NCBI RefSeq assembly: GCF_021366795.1
Contig: NZ_JAHCPS010000008.1
Span: forward strand, 51,734-115,733
Direction: 5' to 3'
Source: Macrococcoides caseolyticum
GTDB lineage: Bacteria > Bacillota > Bacilli > Staphylococcales > Staphylococcaceae
DNA length: 64,000 nt
Part shown: positions 31,078 through 41,083 of the stretch, piece by piece
Position numbering within the stretch: the first letter of the stretch is position 1
Layout: every line of letters begins with the position of its first letter
Program-made: the position numbers and the translations under genes
The notes under the pieces: model-generated
What the model was told of the DNA's origin: nothing
What the model saw: only the letters and a program-made list of their open reading frames with translations
The model's database searches: none

Positions 31078-31798
31078 ACCGATTGAAATCTTCCACTTTA
31101 TGCCGGATAAATTGAATTTATATGGTGATATCGGAAATATTATTGCACTGAAACAACGCGCGAAATGGCGTGGCTTAGAGGTTAATGTGACAGACATTAA
31201 TACAACGCAAGGCATTAAAATAAGTGATGCCGATATATTATTTATCGGTGGTGGTAGTGACAGAGAACAAAAAATTGCGACAGATGACTTGTTCCGTGTG
31301 AAGGATGACTTTAAAGCAGCGATTGAAGACGGTATGCCGGCACTGACGATTTGTGGGGGATATCAATTCTTAGGTGAAAAATATGTGACGCCTGATGGTA
31401 TTGAATTAAAAGGTCTGCATATACTAGATTTCTATACTGAATCTAAGAAAGATAGATTAACTGGAAATATCGTGATTGAATCTGAAACATTTGGCCAGAT
31501 TGTAGGCTTTGAGAATCATGGGGGTAGAACATATCATGATTACAATACATTAGGACGCGTCGTGAGTGGTTACGGAAATAATGATACCGACAAAAAAGAA
31601 GGGATTCATTATAAGAACTTACTAGGAACGTATTTACATGGACCGATCTTACCGAAGAACCATGAAATTACAGATTACTTATTGAAACAAGCTTGTGAGC
31701 GAATTGGGATGTCTTTCCCTGAAATTCAGTTAGATAACCGCGTGGAAGAAGCGGCGAAGCAAGTGATTGTAAAGCGATTGATGGAAGAGAAGAAATAG
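31070..31798 (+). CDS. gatD: lipid II isoglutaminyl synthase subunit GatD
   Basis: A 242-residue CobB/CobQ-like glutaminase that supplies ammonia to MurT. Nucleophile Cys95 lies in [11 protein letters not shown]; the catalytic His is in GTYLHGPIL. It lacks a synthetase domain, as expected. ATG 31070 lies inside the end of murT with GGAGG 11 bp upstream; this overlapping arrangement is conserved and couples the subunits. Confidence 0.95.
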   Translation: MNRPIEIFHFMPDKLNLYGDIGNIIALKQRAKWRGLEVNVTDINTTQGIKISDADILFIGGGSDREQKIATDDLFRVKDDFKAAIEDGMPALTICGGYQFLGEKYVTPDGIELKGLHILDFYTESKKDRLTGNIVIESETFGQIVGFENHGGRTYHDYNTLGRVVSGYGNNDTDKKEGIHYKNLLGTYLHGPILPKNHEITDYLLKQACERIGMSFPEIQLDNRVEEAAKQVIVKRLMEEKK

Positions 31799-31811
31799 AA
31801 TAGAGCATTAA

Positions 31812-31846
31812 AATGGCACGGTTCTTTTAAGAATCGTGCCAATTTT
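31812..31846 (+). terminator. terminator of murT-gatD
   Basis: TGGCACGGTTC pairs with GAATCGTGCCA (one G-T), followed by ATTTT. Confidence 0.75.
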
Positions 31847-31872
31847 ATGTGACAAATTATCAAACTCTTTTA

Positions 31873-31895
31873 AAGATGTATTTAAAATGTATCTT
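31873..31895 (+). promoter_or_regulatory. NsrR-like operator upstream of the radical SAM-scdA pair
   Basis: Two 11-bp half-sites, AAGATGTATTT and AAATGTATCTT, separated by one A. The arrangement matches the NsrR palindrome (AAGATGCATTT-N-AAATGCATCTT) with two changes in 22 positions. TATAAT lies at 31903-31908, so the site covers the -35 region. Confidence 0.65.
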
Positions 31896-31937
31896 TTAAG
31901 TGTATAATCAACGTATAAGTTTCGAGGAGGGGTGTGG

Positions 31938-33071
31938 ATGATAGATTATAACGAAAAACCATTTATCGTTATCTGGGAAGTCACGCGTGCATGTGAATTA
32001 CATTGTTTGCATTGTAGAGCGGAAGCGCAAGTCAATCGTAATCCATATGAGTTATCAACGGATGAAGGTAAGGCTTTAATTGATGATATCGCTCATATGG
32101 ATGGCCCGATGTTAGTCTTCACGGGCGGAGACCCATTAATGCGTGAAGATATATTTGAACTTGCAGCTTACGCAGTTAATCGTGGTGTGCGTGTTTCAAT
32201 GACACCAAGTGCAACACCTAATGTCACAAAGGAGAATATGCAACGTGCGAAAGAAGTCGGTTTATCTCGCTGGGCTTTCAGTATCGATGGTCCGAACAAA
32301 CAAATCCATGATCACTTCCGAGGAACAGAAGGCAGCTTTGATTTAACGATGAACGCAATTCAATATTTAAAAGCATTGAAGATGCCACTGCAAATTAATA
32401 CGGTCATAAGTCGTTATAATATCGATTATTTAGAAGAAATGGCGCAAATGGTTGAAGATTTAGGTTGTGTCCTTTGGTCAGTCTTTTTCTTAGTACCGAC
32501 AGGACGTGGGAAGACGGAAGATATGGTATCACCTGAAGAACATGAACGTGTGTTCCGTTTCTTAAATAAACTACGTAAGACAGCTTCATTTGGTATTAAG
32601 ACAACGTCTGCACAGCACTATCGTCGCGTCGTGTTACAAGAACAAATTCGTGAAATGAAAAAAGCAGGAACATTTGATGCGATTAAATATGAGGACAGTT
32701 TAACGACGATGGATATTAATACAATTGACGGTTTAGGACGTGCACCAAAAGGTGTGAACGATGGGAATGGCTTTGTGTTTGTTTCTCATTTAGGTCACGT
32801 CTATCCAAGTGGACTACTCCCTGTTTCATGTGGAAACATTCGTCACGAACCGTTAAGTAAGATTTATGTCGATTCACCAATCTTACAAAACTTACGCAAT
32901 CCTGATTTATTTAAAGGGAAATGCGGTATGTGTGAATTTAGATATGTTTGTGGCGGTTCACGTAGCCGCGCATTTGCTGTAACTGGAGACTATATGGAAT
33001 CAGAACCGTATTGTGTATATCAACCAAAGCAATGGATACAGCTTCAAAGAAAATTAAAACAAGTGCAATAA
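31938..33071 (+). CDS. radical SAM/SPASM domain protein (AhbD/NirJ-like, TIGR04053 type)
   Basis: A 377-residue radical SAM enzyme. The 4Fe-4S motif is CELHCLHC near residues 17-24, followed by the GGDP motif (FTGGDPLM). A C-terminal SPASM region has CGMCEFRYVCGGSRSRAFA and a last Cys near PYCVY, binding extra clusters. The family resembles heme-pathway radical SAM proteins (AhbD/NirJ), but the substrate is unknown. ATG 31938 is used with GAGGAGGGG; GTG 31932 abuts it. scdA follows after 63 bp without a terminator, and an NsrR-like operator precedes, suggesting a nitrosative-stress or low-oxygen role (inference). Confidence 0.82.
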   Translation: MIDYNEKPFIVIWEVTRACELHCLHCRAEAQVNRNPYELSTDEGKALIDDIAHMDGPMLVFTGGDPLMREDIFELAAYAVNRGVRVSMTPSATPNVTKENMQRAKEVGLSRWAFSIDGPNKQIHDHFRGTEGSFDLTMNAIQYLKALKMPLQINTVISRYNIDYLEEMAQMVEDLGCVLWSVFFLVPTGRGKTEDMVSPEEHERVFRFLNKLRKTASFGIKTTSAQHYRRVVLQEQIREMKKAGTFDAIKYEDSLTTMDINTIDGLGRAPKGVNDGNGFVFVSHLGHVYPSGLLPVSCGNIRHEPLSKIYVDSPILQNLRNPDLFKGKCGMCEFRYVCGGSRSRAFAVTGDYMESEPYCVYQPKQWIQLQRKLKQVQ

Positions 33072-33134
33072 TAAAAGAAGCAGAATCAATAAAGATAAGT
33101 TTATTAAATAATAATTATACCGGAGGAATTTAAA

Positions 33135-33812
33135 TTGATTACTAAAGACATGCTCGTTTCAGATATCGTTAAACAATCACCAAAATCAGCGGATATTTTC
33201 AGAAGTAATAGAATTGACTTTTGCTGTGGTGGGAATATTCCACTTGAAGAAGCAATCAACGAAAAGAGTCAATCGCTTGATGAACTATTAAAAGAAATTA
33301 ATGCACTGGATAACGGTAGTGAAGGTACTTTAGACGTACAATATTTAGATAATGCAGCACTTATCAATTACATCCAGAATAAATTCCATAAGCCACTAGC
33401 AGAAGAATTTAAAAACTTAATGCCATACGTCACGAAAGTTGCTAAAGTACATGGTGAACGTCATCCTCATCTATTAGAACTAAAGGAATTAACAATGCAG
33501 CTCCGCGATGAATTATTAGATCACACTAAAGATGAAGATGAATTGGTATTCCCACTAGTGATTGACTATACAAACAATCCAACAGAAGCATTGAAAGCTG
33601 AGCTTGCACCACATGTCGCTGAACTTGAAACAGAACATGATGGTGCAGGAAACATCTTAAAACGCATGCGTGAAATTACAAATGACTTCACACCACCAAT
33701 GGATGCTTGTGGTACTTATAGAGTCGTATATCAACGTCTAGCAATGCTTGAACGTGATACTTTCCAGCATGTTCATTTAGAAAACAATGTATTATTTGAA
33801 CGTATAAAATAA
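33135..33812 (+). CDS. scdA: iron-sulfur cluster repair di-iron protein ScdA (RIC)
   Basis: A 225-residue RIC/YtfE-family protein that restores Fe-S clusters damaged by NO or peroxide. The N-terminal DUF542 domain has the DFCCGGN motif (Cys30-Cys31). The C-terminal hemerythrin-like four-helix domain supplies His/Glu ligands (HGERHPH, LLDHTKDEDELVFP, ELETEHD, HVHLENN). Start TTG 33135 with GGAGG. It is behind the radical SAM gene in a probable operon. Confidence 0.93.
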   Translation: MITKDMLVSDIVKQSPKSADIFRSNRIDFCCGGNIPLEEAINEKSQSLDELLKEINALDNGSEGTLDVQYLDNAALINYIQNKFHKPLAEEFKNLMPYVTKVAKVHGERHPHLLELKELTMQLRDELLDHTKDEDELVFPLVIDYTNNPTEALKAELAPHVAELETEHDGAGNILKRMREITNDFTPPMDACGTYRVVYQRLAMLERDTFQHVHLENNVLFERIK

Positions 33813-33834
33813 TCAAAAGCATTTCAAACAGAAC

Positions 33835-33879
33835 AAAAAGAAACAGGCTGATGTTCTTCATTCAGACCTGTTTCTTTTT
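33835..33879. terminator. bidirectional terminator
   Basis: AAAAAGAAACAGG pairs perfectly with CCTGTTTCTTTTT (13 bp), with an inner CTGA/TCAG stem. The right arm encodes the C-terminus of the convergent FUSC gene. Confidence 0.82.
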
Positions 33880-34857
33880 ATTTGGGTGATCCATCAATAA
33901 TTTGTTTATCATCAGTAGCTCATAAATATAGTGACTCTTCATTTGATTATCATCAAACTCTGTTAAATGTTTAACGCTCATTTTAAGCAAGCTCAGTGAT
34001 GGTTTGTTTGGGATATATGTTCTATCATCACCAAATGTTTCAAAGGCTTTCATGAGTTGGTTTATTGCATCTTTTTCATCATTTGTCATGACAAACGCTG
34101 TACCGTTAGGTATCAAAATCATATGGTTGATATGAAGTTGAATCAGTCGATTAACATCCAGCCGATGTCGGAGTCGTGTTAACTCATATTCCACTTCTAA
34201 GTTCTTATGAAAGTACATTTCTTCTTTTTCATAGGCGAGCAGTGTATCAATCTTCGCAATGAGTTTATTGGTTTGTTCCATCATTGGAAGCGCACCACTT
34301 AAATCTGTTAAATCTGCATTAATTTCAGAAGAGCGTTGTATCAGCATCTTCATTAATTTTGTTTCCAGTATATCCATTAAACTCGCAATTTGCGTATGGT
34401 ATTTCGGAGGAAGCACAAAGAAATTGACGATGGTGGCCGTAGATAAGCCAATTGTTGTTGTCGCAAGGCGTGAAAAGAAATTATATGCAAAGTCCTGATG
34501 AATATTAGGGACCATTGCTACAGCCGTAAGACTTGCAACAAGCATACCGTCATATAATTTTAATTGATAACAGATATATAATGTTAGTGTTGCAGCGATA
34601 CTAAAGCTAAGGGGTGACTCGCCAAGAAAATAAGTACTCATGACAGCAATGAATGCCCCAAGAATTGAGGCAGGAAATCTAACAAATGCTTTTTTGAGAG
34701 ATGCACGTGCTGTTGGTTCTATTGAAACGATAGAGGTAATGACAGCAAAGATGGGTGGTAAACCTAAAGCCTGACAAAATAATGCCGTTAAAAAAGTAGC
34801 TAAGCCAGTTTTAATTGTTCTGGCACCTATGATTTTTTTCGTCCATTTGATTTTCAT
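33862..34857 (-). CDS. aromatic acid exporter/FUSC-family membrane protein (paralog 1)
   Basis: A 331-residue ArAE_1/FUSC-type protein. Five or six hydrophobic segments fill about 15-140 (TGLATFLTALFCQALGLPP at the start), followed by a cytosolic helical domain of about 190 residues. The group is linked to efflux of aromatic acids, though the substrate is unknown. It sits beside map as in S. aureus. ATG 34857 is preferred over ATG 34866, which lies only 1 bp from TTGGA. A second paralog lies at 59295-60386. The last codons overlap a terminator stem. Confidence 0.82.
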   Translation of the reverse strand: MKIKWTKKIIGARTIKTGLATFLTALFCQALGLPPIFAVITSIVSIEPTARASLKKAFVRFPASILGAFIAVMSTYFLGESPLSFSIAATLTLYICYQLKLYDGMLVASLTAVAMVPNIHQDFAYNFFSRLATTTIGLSTATIVNFFVLPPKYHTQIASLMDILETKLMKMLIQRSSEINADLTDLSGALPMMEQTNKLIAKIDTLLAYEKEEMYFHKNLEVEYELTRLRHRLDVNRLIQLHINHMILIPNGTAFVMTNDEKDAINQLMKAFETFGDDRTYIPNKPSLSLLKMSVKHLTEFDDNQMKSHYIYELLMINKLLMDHPNKKKQV

Positions 34858-35019
34858 TTTTATCATTCCAATTTTAAAAAGTAGTATACTGCATAATCTT
34901 TGTTATAATAAACAGTGACGAATATATGATATTGTGAATACAGGAAATAATCAATACATTTTAGTTATTTTGATAATGAATATAGTAGTATCAATATCAT
35001 TTATTATAAATAAAATTAA

Positions 35020-35793
<774 letters not shown>

Positions 35794-35825
35794 TCATACA
35801 ACTTTAGTTGTAGTCAAGAATCATT

Positions 35826-35858
35826 CCGCGGACGCTTACGTGTTCGTGGTTTTTTTTC
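35826..35858 (+). terminator. terminator of map
   Basis: CCGCGGACGC pairs with GTGTTCGTGG through several G-T pairs, then eight T. Confidence 0.75.
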
Positions 35859-35894
35859 TATAATAAGTTGACTATCATTAAGTGAGGTATGACA

Positions 35895-36245
35895 ATGCAT
35901 ACAATCAAACACTATTTAAATAATACCGTAAAGGCTTGTATATTGAACTTCATGAATATGAGAAGAGCGACGGCCTATAAAAGATTAGCTGATATAAATG
36001 GATTAAAAAATGTTAAATTAAATGAAATAAAGCAATTAACCAATGAAAAAGAACAGGTTCAAATTGAACTTGATACGCATGAAATTGAACCGACAGAACA
36101 TTTGAAGAACAATCGTCAGCCATTGATTAATAAAATTAATACGATTGATAATGATATTGATGAAATTGAATCGTTATTGTTAAACTTAGAAGAAGAAAAA
36201 AGAAATATTCAGTGTGAAATATTATTATTATCTAACATTAAGTAA
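35895..36245 (+). CDS. vraU: VraU-like coiled-coil protein, first gene of the vra operon
   Basis: A 116-residue helical protein with heptad-like Leu/Ile/Glu/Lys spacing across most of its length (NEIKQLTNEKEQVQIELD, IDEIESLLLNLEEEKRNI). No domain of known activity. Its position before vraT-vraS-vraR matches the first gene (vraU) of the S. aureus vancomycin-resistance-associated operon. ATG 35895 fits the GAGG spacing better than ATG 35889. TATAAT at 35859-35864 right after the map terminator is a possible -10. Confidence 0.75.
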   Translation: MHTIKHYLNNTVKACILNFMNMRRATAYKRLADINGLKNVKLNEIKQLTNEKEQVQIELDTHEIEPTEHLKNNRQPLINKINTIDNDIDEIESLLLNLEEEKRNIQCEILLLSNIK

Positions 36246-36261
36246 ATAAGGATGTGAATAC

Positions 36262-36957
36262 GTGAAACAAATCATTAACTCTGAGATGCTGATTATTTTC
36301 TTTACTTTGATACTATTATCGAATCTTTATTATATTTTCTTTGTAAAAATTGGTATGTTACTCGTTATCGCATTAGCTATCATATTGATTTATTTAAGTC
36401 AGCATATGAAAGAGAATTTAAGAGGACTTATCATACTCTGGATTGGCTTAATTATGCTATTATTTGGTCTATTATCTAATCCCTACACATTAATTGTCTT
36501 ATTTAGTTTTATTATTATTATTGCAATTCGTTATATTATTTATAAGCGCCAGCCAATGAAGGTCATCCAGACAGAAGACGATAAAATGATTATTAATAAA
36601 CAATCCCTATTTAGTTTCCAGTCGACACCAGATAAAGTTTATAAATTTGAAGATATCAATTTACAACATGCTGTCGGAGATATTAATATCGATTTAAGTC
36701 AGGCAGCGAATTTAAAGAATACGAATATTGTTGTCGTTAGAAATATGATTGGTAAAACAACAATCACGTTACCTTATCATTACCAGGTAAAAGTAGACTA
36801 TACAACGATGTATGGTGAGCTTGTCATACAAGATGTGTATACAAAAAAGGCACGAAATGAGCGTTTAACCTATGAATCAGTTGCATATGCAAATAATATT
36901 GTGATTAAATTATTTGTTTCCTCAATCGTGGGTGATTTAGAGGTGCATTATAGATGA
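36262..36957 (+). CDS. vraT: VraT (LiaF-like) membrane regulator
   Basis: A 231-residue membrane protein: four hydrophobic spans in about 8-90, then a soluble domain of the LiaF C-terminal type (NLQHAVGDINIDLSQA, GKTTITLP, VVGDLEVHY-like end). In S. aureus VraT works with the histidine kinase VraS to sense cell-wall damage. Start GTG 36262 with AAGGATG. Its last codons overlap vraS by 4 bp (ATGA). Confidence 0.9.
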   Translation: MKQIINSEMLIIFFTLILLSNLYYIFFVKIGMLLVIALAIILIYLSQHMKENLRGLIILWIGLIMLLFGLLSNPYTLIVLFSFIIIIAIRYIIYKRQPMKVIQTEDDKMIINKQSLFSFQSTPDKVYKFEDINLQHAVGDINIDLSQAANLKNTNIVVVRNMIGKTTITLPYHYQVKVDYTTMYGELVIQDVYTKKARNERLTYESVAYANNIVIKLFVSSIVGDLEVHYR

Positions 36958-37976
36958 ATAACTATACACGCATGATTGGCGCTTTATTAATTTTAACGTA
37001 CAGTTTAGCCATCATATTTTTCATTTTAGATCGAATATTTGTAAATATTATTTATTTTCAAGGGATGTTCTATACTCAAATCGTTGGAGTTCCGGCGATC
37101 ATATTTCTCAATGTTACTGTAATTCTAGCTTGTATTATTATGGGCTCAATTCTAGCTTATCGTCAAAATGAGCAATATACAGAAATACAGGAAATGATTG
37201 AACGTATTGGTGTCGGTGAAAAGATTACAATCAATCATCTCAAGTCTGACATTGAAGTGATTGAGATTATGAAGACGCTTGAACAAGTGAGTCAAACGAT
37301 TGAAGACATTAAGCGTCAAAATCAATTGGTTATTAATGATGTACACACATTAAATGAAGCCACAGTCAAACAGATTGTTGAAGAGGAACGTCAACGTCTG
37401 GCACGTGAACTACATGATTCAGTCAGTCAGCAACTCTTTGCAGCGAGTATGATGCTTTCTGCTTTAAAGTCTACAAAGCATGAAGCACCCGTTAAGAAGC
37501 AATTAACATTACTTGAGAAAATGTTGCACGAATCACAACTTGAAATGCGTGCACTTCTGTTACATTTAAGACCTGTAGGATTAAAGAATAAAACATTAGA
37601 ACAAGGTTTAATGCAACTCATTAAGGAATTAAAGCAGAAAATTCCGATGAATATTACTACGGATATAGAAGAACTTGAACTTGAAAAAGGAATCGAAGAC
37701 CATCTCTTTAGAATTGCCCAGGAATCAATATCAAACACGTTGCGCCATGCGAAAGCTCAAAATATAACGATTGAATTATTTAAAGCAAAGAATAGTGTGA
37801 TATTGCGTATTACTGATGATGGGATTGGATTTGATATCCAACAGGTGGATAATACACGCTATGGTTTAAATACAATGAAAGAAAGAGCTTTAGAGATTGG
37901 AGGATCATGCAAAGTGATTTCGGCACCACAGTCAGGAACAAGAATCGAAGTTAAAGTACCCATCAAGGAGGAGTAA
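36954..37976 (+). CDS. vraS: cell-wall stress sensor histidine kinase VraS
   Basis: A 340-residue intramembrane-sensing kinase with two spans (about 8-30 and 42-68) and a very short outer loop. The HisKA_3 motif [17 protein letters not shown] carries the phosphoacceptor His154. The ATPase domain shows the N-box ([10 protein letters not shown]) and G1 (DDGIGFD). It is coupled to vraT and lies 1 bp before vraR. Confidence 0.96.
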   Translation: MNNYTRMIGALLILTYSLAIIFFILDRIFVNIIYFQGMFYTQIVGVPAIIFLNVTVILACIIMGSILAYRQNEQYTEIQEMIERIGVGEKITINHLKSDIEVIEIMKTLEQVSQTIEDIKRQNQLVINDVHTLNEATVKQIVEEERQRLARELHDSVSQQLFAASMMLSALKSTKHEAPVKKQLTLLEKMLHESQLEMRALLLHLRPVGLKNKTLEQGLMQLIKELKQKIPMNITTDIEELELEKGIEDHLFRIAQESISNTLRHAKAQNITIELFKAKNSVILRITDDGIGFDIQQVDNTRYGLNTMKERALEIGGSCKVISAPQSGTRIEVKVPIKEE

Positions 37977-37977
37977 T

Positions 37978-38601
37978 ATGCGCGTACTATTTGTAGATGA
38001 TCATGAAATGGTCAGAATTGGTATATCAAGTTATTTATCAATGCAAGAAGGTATTGAGATTATCGGTGAGGCAAGTAATGGAAAAGAAGGCATTGAGAAG
38101 ACCCTTGCTTTAAAACCGGATATTGTGTTAATGGACATGGTAATGGATGAAATGGATGGTATAGAAGCAACAATGCACATCAAAGCACAATTGCCACAAG
38201 TGAAAGTAATCATGCTGACAAGTTTTATTGAGGATAAAGAAGTGTACCGCGCATTAGATGCAGGCGTAGACAGTTATATCTTAAAGACAAGTAGTGCAGA
38301 TGAAATAAGAGATGCGGTCTACAAAACGTATGCGGGAGAATCTGTTTTTGAAAAAGAAGTCATGGCGAAGATGCGTTACCGTATGAATCAAAAGGCAGAG
38401 TTACATGAAATGCTGACAGAACGAGAGAAAGAAATATTATTACTCATTGCAAAAGGGTATTCTAATCAGGAAATTGCAGATGAGAGTCATATCACAATAA
38501 AAACTGTAAAAACACATGTCAGTAATATATTGAGTAAACTCGAAGTACAGGATAGAACGCAAGCTGTGATTTATGCCTTTCAACATGATTTAATAGAATA
38601 A
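37978..38601 (+). CDS. vraR: cell-wall stress response regulator VraR
   Basis: A 207-residue NarL/LuxR-type response regulator. The receiver has acidic Asp7/Asp8, phosphoacceptor Asp53 ([12 protein letters not shown]), Thr near 80 (MLTSF) and Lys near 102. The C-terminal LuxR helix-turn-helix includes [22 protein letters not shown] and [16 protein letters not shown]. Very close to S. aureus VraR. GGAGG lies in the end of vraS. Confidence 0.96.
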   Translation: MRVLFVDDHEMVRIGISSYLSMQEGIEIIGEASNGKEGIEKTLALKPDIVLMDMVMDEMDGIEATMHIKAQLPQVKVIMLTSFIEDKEVYRALDAGVDSYILKTSSADEIRDAVYKTYAGESVFEKEVMAKMRYRMNQKAELHEMLTEREKEILLLIAKGYSNQEIADESHITIKTVKTHVSNILSKLEVQDRTQAVIYAFQHDLIE

Positions 38602-38603
38602 AG

Positions 38604-38648
38604 CCCACAATAAAAACAGGCGAAACGTTCGCCTGTTTTTATTGTGGG
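38604..38648 (+). terminator. terminator of the vra operon
   Basis: A perfect 21-bp stem with only a 3-nt loop (arms 38604-38624 and 38628-38648), including CAGGCGAA/TTCGCCTG and a T run. It starts 2 bp after the vraR stop. Confidence 0.9.
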
Positions 38649-38683
38649 TAGAAATCATATGAATCGTACTTCTAATGACATTA

Positions 38684-39256
38684 TTACTTTAGGACCTTTT
38701 CATAACCATCTACTAGTAATTCAAGTTCGCCAGTATGGGGATCGATAACTAAGCCATGAACGGGTACTGATTTATCAAATAATGGATGATTATAAACCAT
38801 ATCTACATTATGATACACATTTTCGTTTACATCGTTAAAACCGCCAATAAATTGCTTTACATTATAACCGGCATGATTTAACGTATCCATTGTTTCTTGT
38901 TTAATGCCACGCGTCGTCATTGTTTCAATGACTTTATCCGCATCAATTTGACACATACCACAATCTTTGTGGCCCATAATAATAATTTCTTCAGCACCTA
39001 GTGCATAAATACCTACAAGTAAACTCTTCATTGTTGCACCATACGGATGCGTAATTGTTGCGCCCGCATTTTTTACGACTTTAACGTCGCCATTTTTAAG
39101 GCCGAGTGCTTTGTGAGACAACTCCTGAAGTCTTGTATCCATACATGTCAGGATAACGGCTTTCATTTCAGGACTTTTAGAAGTTGCGTAAGCTACATAT
39201 GCTTTATCTTCGACGAATTTTTTATTGAATTCCAGTATGTTTGATAATAATGTCAT
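38684..39256 (-). CDS. beta-class carbonic anhydrase
   Basis: A 190-residue zinc enzyme interconverting CO2 and bicarbonate. Zinc ligands are Cys38 and the Asp40/Arg42 dyad (CMDTR), His96 and Cys99 (GHKDC). GVE-type loops are shortened, as in the type II or plant-distinct clade. Start ATG 39256 with GAGGG. Single gene, convergent with vraR. From memory S. aureus lacks this gene at this position. Confidence 0.92.
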   Translation of the reverse strand: MTLLSNILEFNKKFVEDKAYVAYATSKSPEMKAVILTCMDTRLQELSHKALGLKNGDVKVVKNAGATITHPYGATMKSLLVGIYALGAEEIIIMGHKDCGMCQIDADKVIETMTTRGIKQETMDTLNHAGYNVKQFIGGFNDVNENVYHNVDMVYNHPLFDKSVPVHGLVIDPHTGELELLVDGYEKVLK

Positions 39257-39315
39257 GTTTTTCCCTCGATTTCAATCAAATTTATCTCAATTTATTTTAA
39301 TATAAATGGTTGTAT

Positions 39316-40341
39316 TTATGCATCCAATTTATCTTTATGGATAATCGCATTAATTTGAGAACCAATAATTATGATAAAACCAGTTAAATATAACCAAAGC
39401 ATTAATACAATGACCCCACCGATACTTCCATAAGTCTTAGAATAGTTAGAGAAGTTGTTGACATAGAGTCCAAATAAGGAACTTGCACCTAACCATACAA
39501 TCGTTGCAAATAATGCGCCTGGAAGAACAGATTTAATTTTAAGTTTAATATTTGGTGCAATCGCATAAAGTGTCATAAAGACAATAAACGTCACAATCAC
39601 AGGTAATACCACTTTGACTAAGTTAAATACCCCTTTAAATTGATCGCCTAATCCGATGTGTCCAAATAAATAGTTACCAATTTGTTCTCCAAAGACCGGT
39701 AATGCTAAAGCGACACCAAATACTAATACCATAATAATAGTAAATAATACGCTTAATAATTTAGATACAATTGGATTTCTTGCATCTTCAACTTCGTACG
39801 AAACATTAAAGGCATTCATCAAAGCAGTCATACCGTTTGAAGCTGACCAAAGTGCTGCAATTAAACCAAATGATAATAATCCGCCATTTGCATTTTGCAT
39901 AACGTCATTCACAATATCAGTAATCATTTTAGCAGTTTCACCTGGTGCATTTTTAGAAATCATATCTGTAATTGTCTCAGGTTTAATATTAAAGAATGGA
40001 ATTAATGTTAATAGGAAAATCAACATTGGAAATAAAGACAGTAAGAAATAATAGGCAAGTTGAGCTGATAATCCTGATGCATCGTCTTTTCCGATTCTAA
40101 ATAATAGCTTATTTAAGAAATTGCCGTTTTCTTTGTATTTTGCTGGTTTATTTATTTTAGAAACGTAGAACGTCTCATTTTCTTTTTCCGGTTGCTTGGT
40201 TTTAAACTTTTGATTTGTTACAAAATTTTCATCTGAATTACTCAGAAGTGTTTGCTTATTATCTTCCTCTAAATGATTTGACTCAGGACTATTTGCAGCC
40301 TGAGTCAGGAATTTAGAGGTGCTTTTTTTATCTTTAGACAT
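39316..40341 (-). CDS. YihY/BrkB-family inner membrane protein
   Basis: A 341-residue membrane protein of the YihY family (once called ribonuclease BN). The first 100 or so residues are hydrophilic and charged, longer than in many homologs. Six hydrophobic segments then follow, with GKDDASGLSAQLAYYFLLSLFPMLIFL at the start of the domain and YGSIGGVIVLMLWLYLTGFIIIIGSQINA near the end. No enzymatic role is established. Start ATG 40341 with GAGGTG; the YtxH-like gene lies 25 bp upstream on the same strand, so they may be co-transcribed. Confidence 0.9.
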   Translation of the reverse strand: MSKDKKSTSKFLTQAANSPESNHLEEDNKQTLLSNSDENFVTNQKFKTKQPEKENETFYVSKINKPAKYKENGNFLNKLLFRIGKDDASGLSAQLAYYFLLSLFPMLIFLLTLIPFFNIKPETITDMISKNAPGETAKMITDIVNDVMQNANGGLLSFGLIAALWSASNGMTALMNAFNVSYEVEDARNPIVSKLLSVLFTIIMVLVFGVALALPVFGEQIGNYLFGHIGLGDQFKGVFNLVKVVLPVIVTFIVFMTLYAIAPNIKLKIKSVLPGALFATIVWLGASSLFGLYVNNFSNYSKTYGSIGGVIVLMLWLYLTGFIIIIGSQINAIIHKDKLDA

Positions 40342-40365
40342 ATTGTCACCTCTTATATTGTTTAT

Positions 40366-40671
40366 TTAGTTGTTTGGACCATTTAATTTCTTTTGGTTGC
40401 GCTTTTCAACAAATGTATCTTTAGCGTCTAAAAGTGCTTTTTCTAATTCTGGATTATTACGACGAATTTCATCGATTGTTTCTTTCCAGTATAATAATTC
40501 ATCTTTTAAGTTACTCACTTTTGATTTTGTTGCAGGTGCAGGTGTTAAGCCATTTTGTTTTGTTGCTTGAACCTGGTTCTTAACAGAGCTACGTGTTTTC
40601 TTATCTAGCATTGATACAGCAGCACCAATAACGGCACCAGCAATTGTTGCAGGAATTAATTTGTTATTCAT
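40366..40671 (-). CDS. YtxH-like small envelope protein
   Basis: A 101-residue protein with a short N-terminal hydrophobic/Gly segment (IPATIAGAVIGAAVSML) followed by a basic, helical region predicted to coil (LKDELLYWKETIDEIRRNNPELEKALLDA). This is the layout of YtxH-like proteins. ATG 40671 is chosen over ATG 40674 for its 7-bp spacing from AGGAGG. Same strand as the YihY gene downstream. Confidence 0.72.
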   Translation of the reverse strand: MNNKLIPATIAGAVIGAAVSMLDKKTRSSVKNQVQATKQNGLTPAPATKSKVSNLKDELLYWKETIDEIRRNNPELEKALLDAKDTFVEKRNQKKLNGPNN

Positions 40672-40853
40672 CATTTCTCCTCCTAATGTTATAAGAAATA
40701 GTGTTTAGCACACCTATTAATTATTATATAGCCATTTCGTAAGATTGATAAACAAAGAAATATTAAAAATACTAAAAATTAATATTATTCATTTTTTGAA
40801 TTGTTTGATAAAATAGAGATTGTATGAAATTTGTAAATGTAGGTGGCGAAAAT

Positions 40854-41051
40854 ATGAATAAAGAACAAATGGTAAATGAAATCATTCAAAAATTAAAATT
40901 AGTTAATGTAGGTGTGATTAAACCTGAATCAATTGATGATAATAAATTAGAAGAGTTAAGAGAAATTCATGAGATGGTATCTAAAAGAGATACATTCTCT
41001 CCAAGTGAAATGACTGCTTTAACTGAAGCATTAGGTCAATTAAGAAAATAA
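40854..41051 (+). CDS. UPF0435 / DUF1128 family protein
   Basis: A 65-residue protein matching the UPF0435/DUF1128 family (YfkK of B. subtilis): KLKLVNVGVIKPES near the start and TFSPSEMTALTEALGQLR at the end. Function unknown. ATG 40854 has AGGTGGCG; the longer frame begins without a ribosome site. ampS follows 32 bp later, an arrangement also seen in other staphylococci. Confidence 0.88.
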   Translation: MNKEQMVNEIIQKLKLVNVGVIKPESIDDNKLEELREIHEMVSKRDTFSPSEMTALTEALGQLRK

Positions 41052-41083
41052 TCAAACATCGCAATGAGAAAAGGGGAATCATA

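Noticed and set aside
31850..31872. Possible Rex operator (TGTGA...TCAAA) upstream of the radical SAM gene
   Set aside because: The half-sites are 7 bp apart instead of 6 and the outer bases do not match TTGTGA-N6-TCACAA; the adjacent NsrR-like palindrome is far better.
35798..35820. Possible small hairpin (ACAACTTTAGTTGT) after map as a second terminator
   Set aside because: Short stem with no T run; the hairpin at 35826-35858 is the real terminator.
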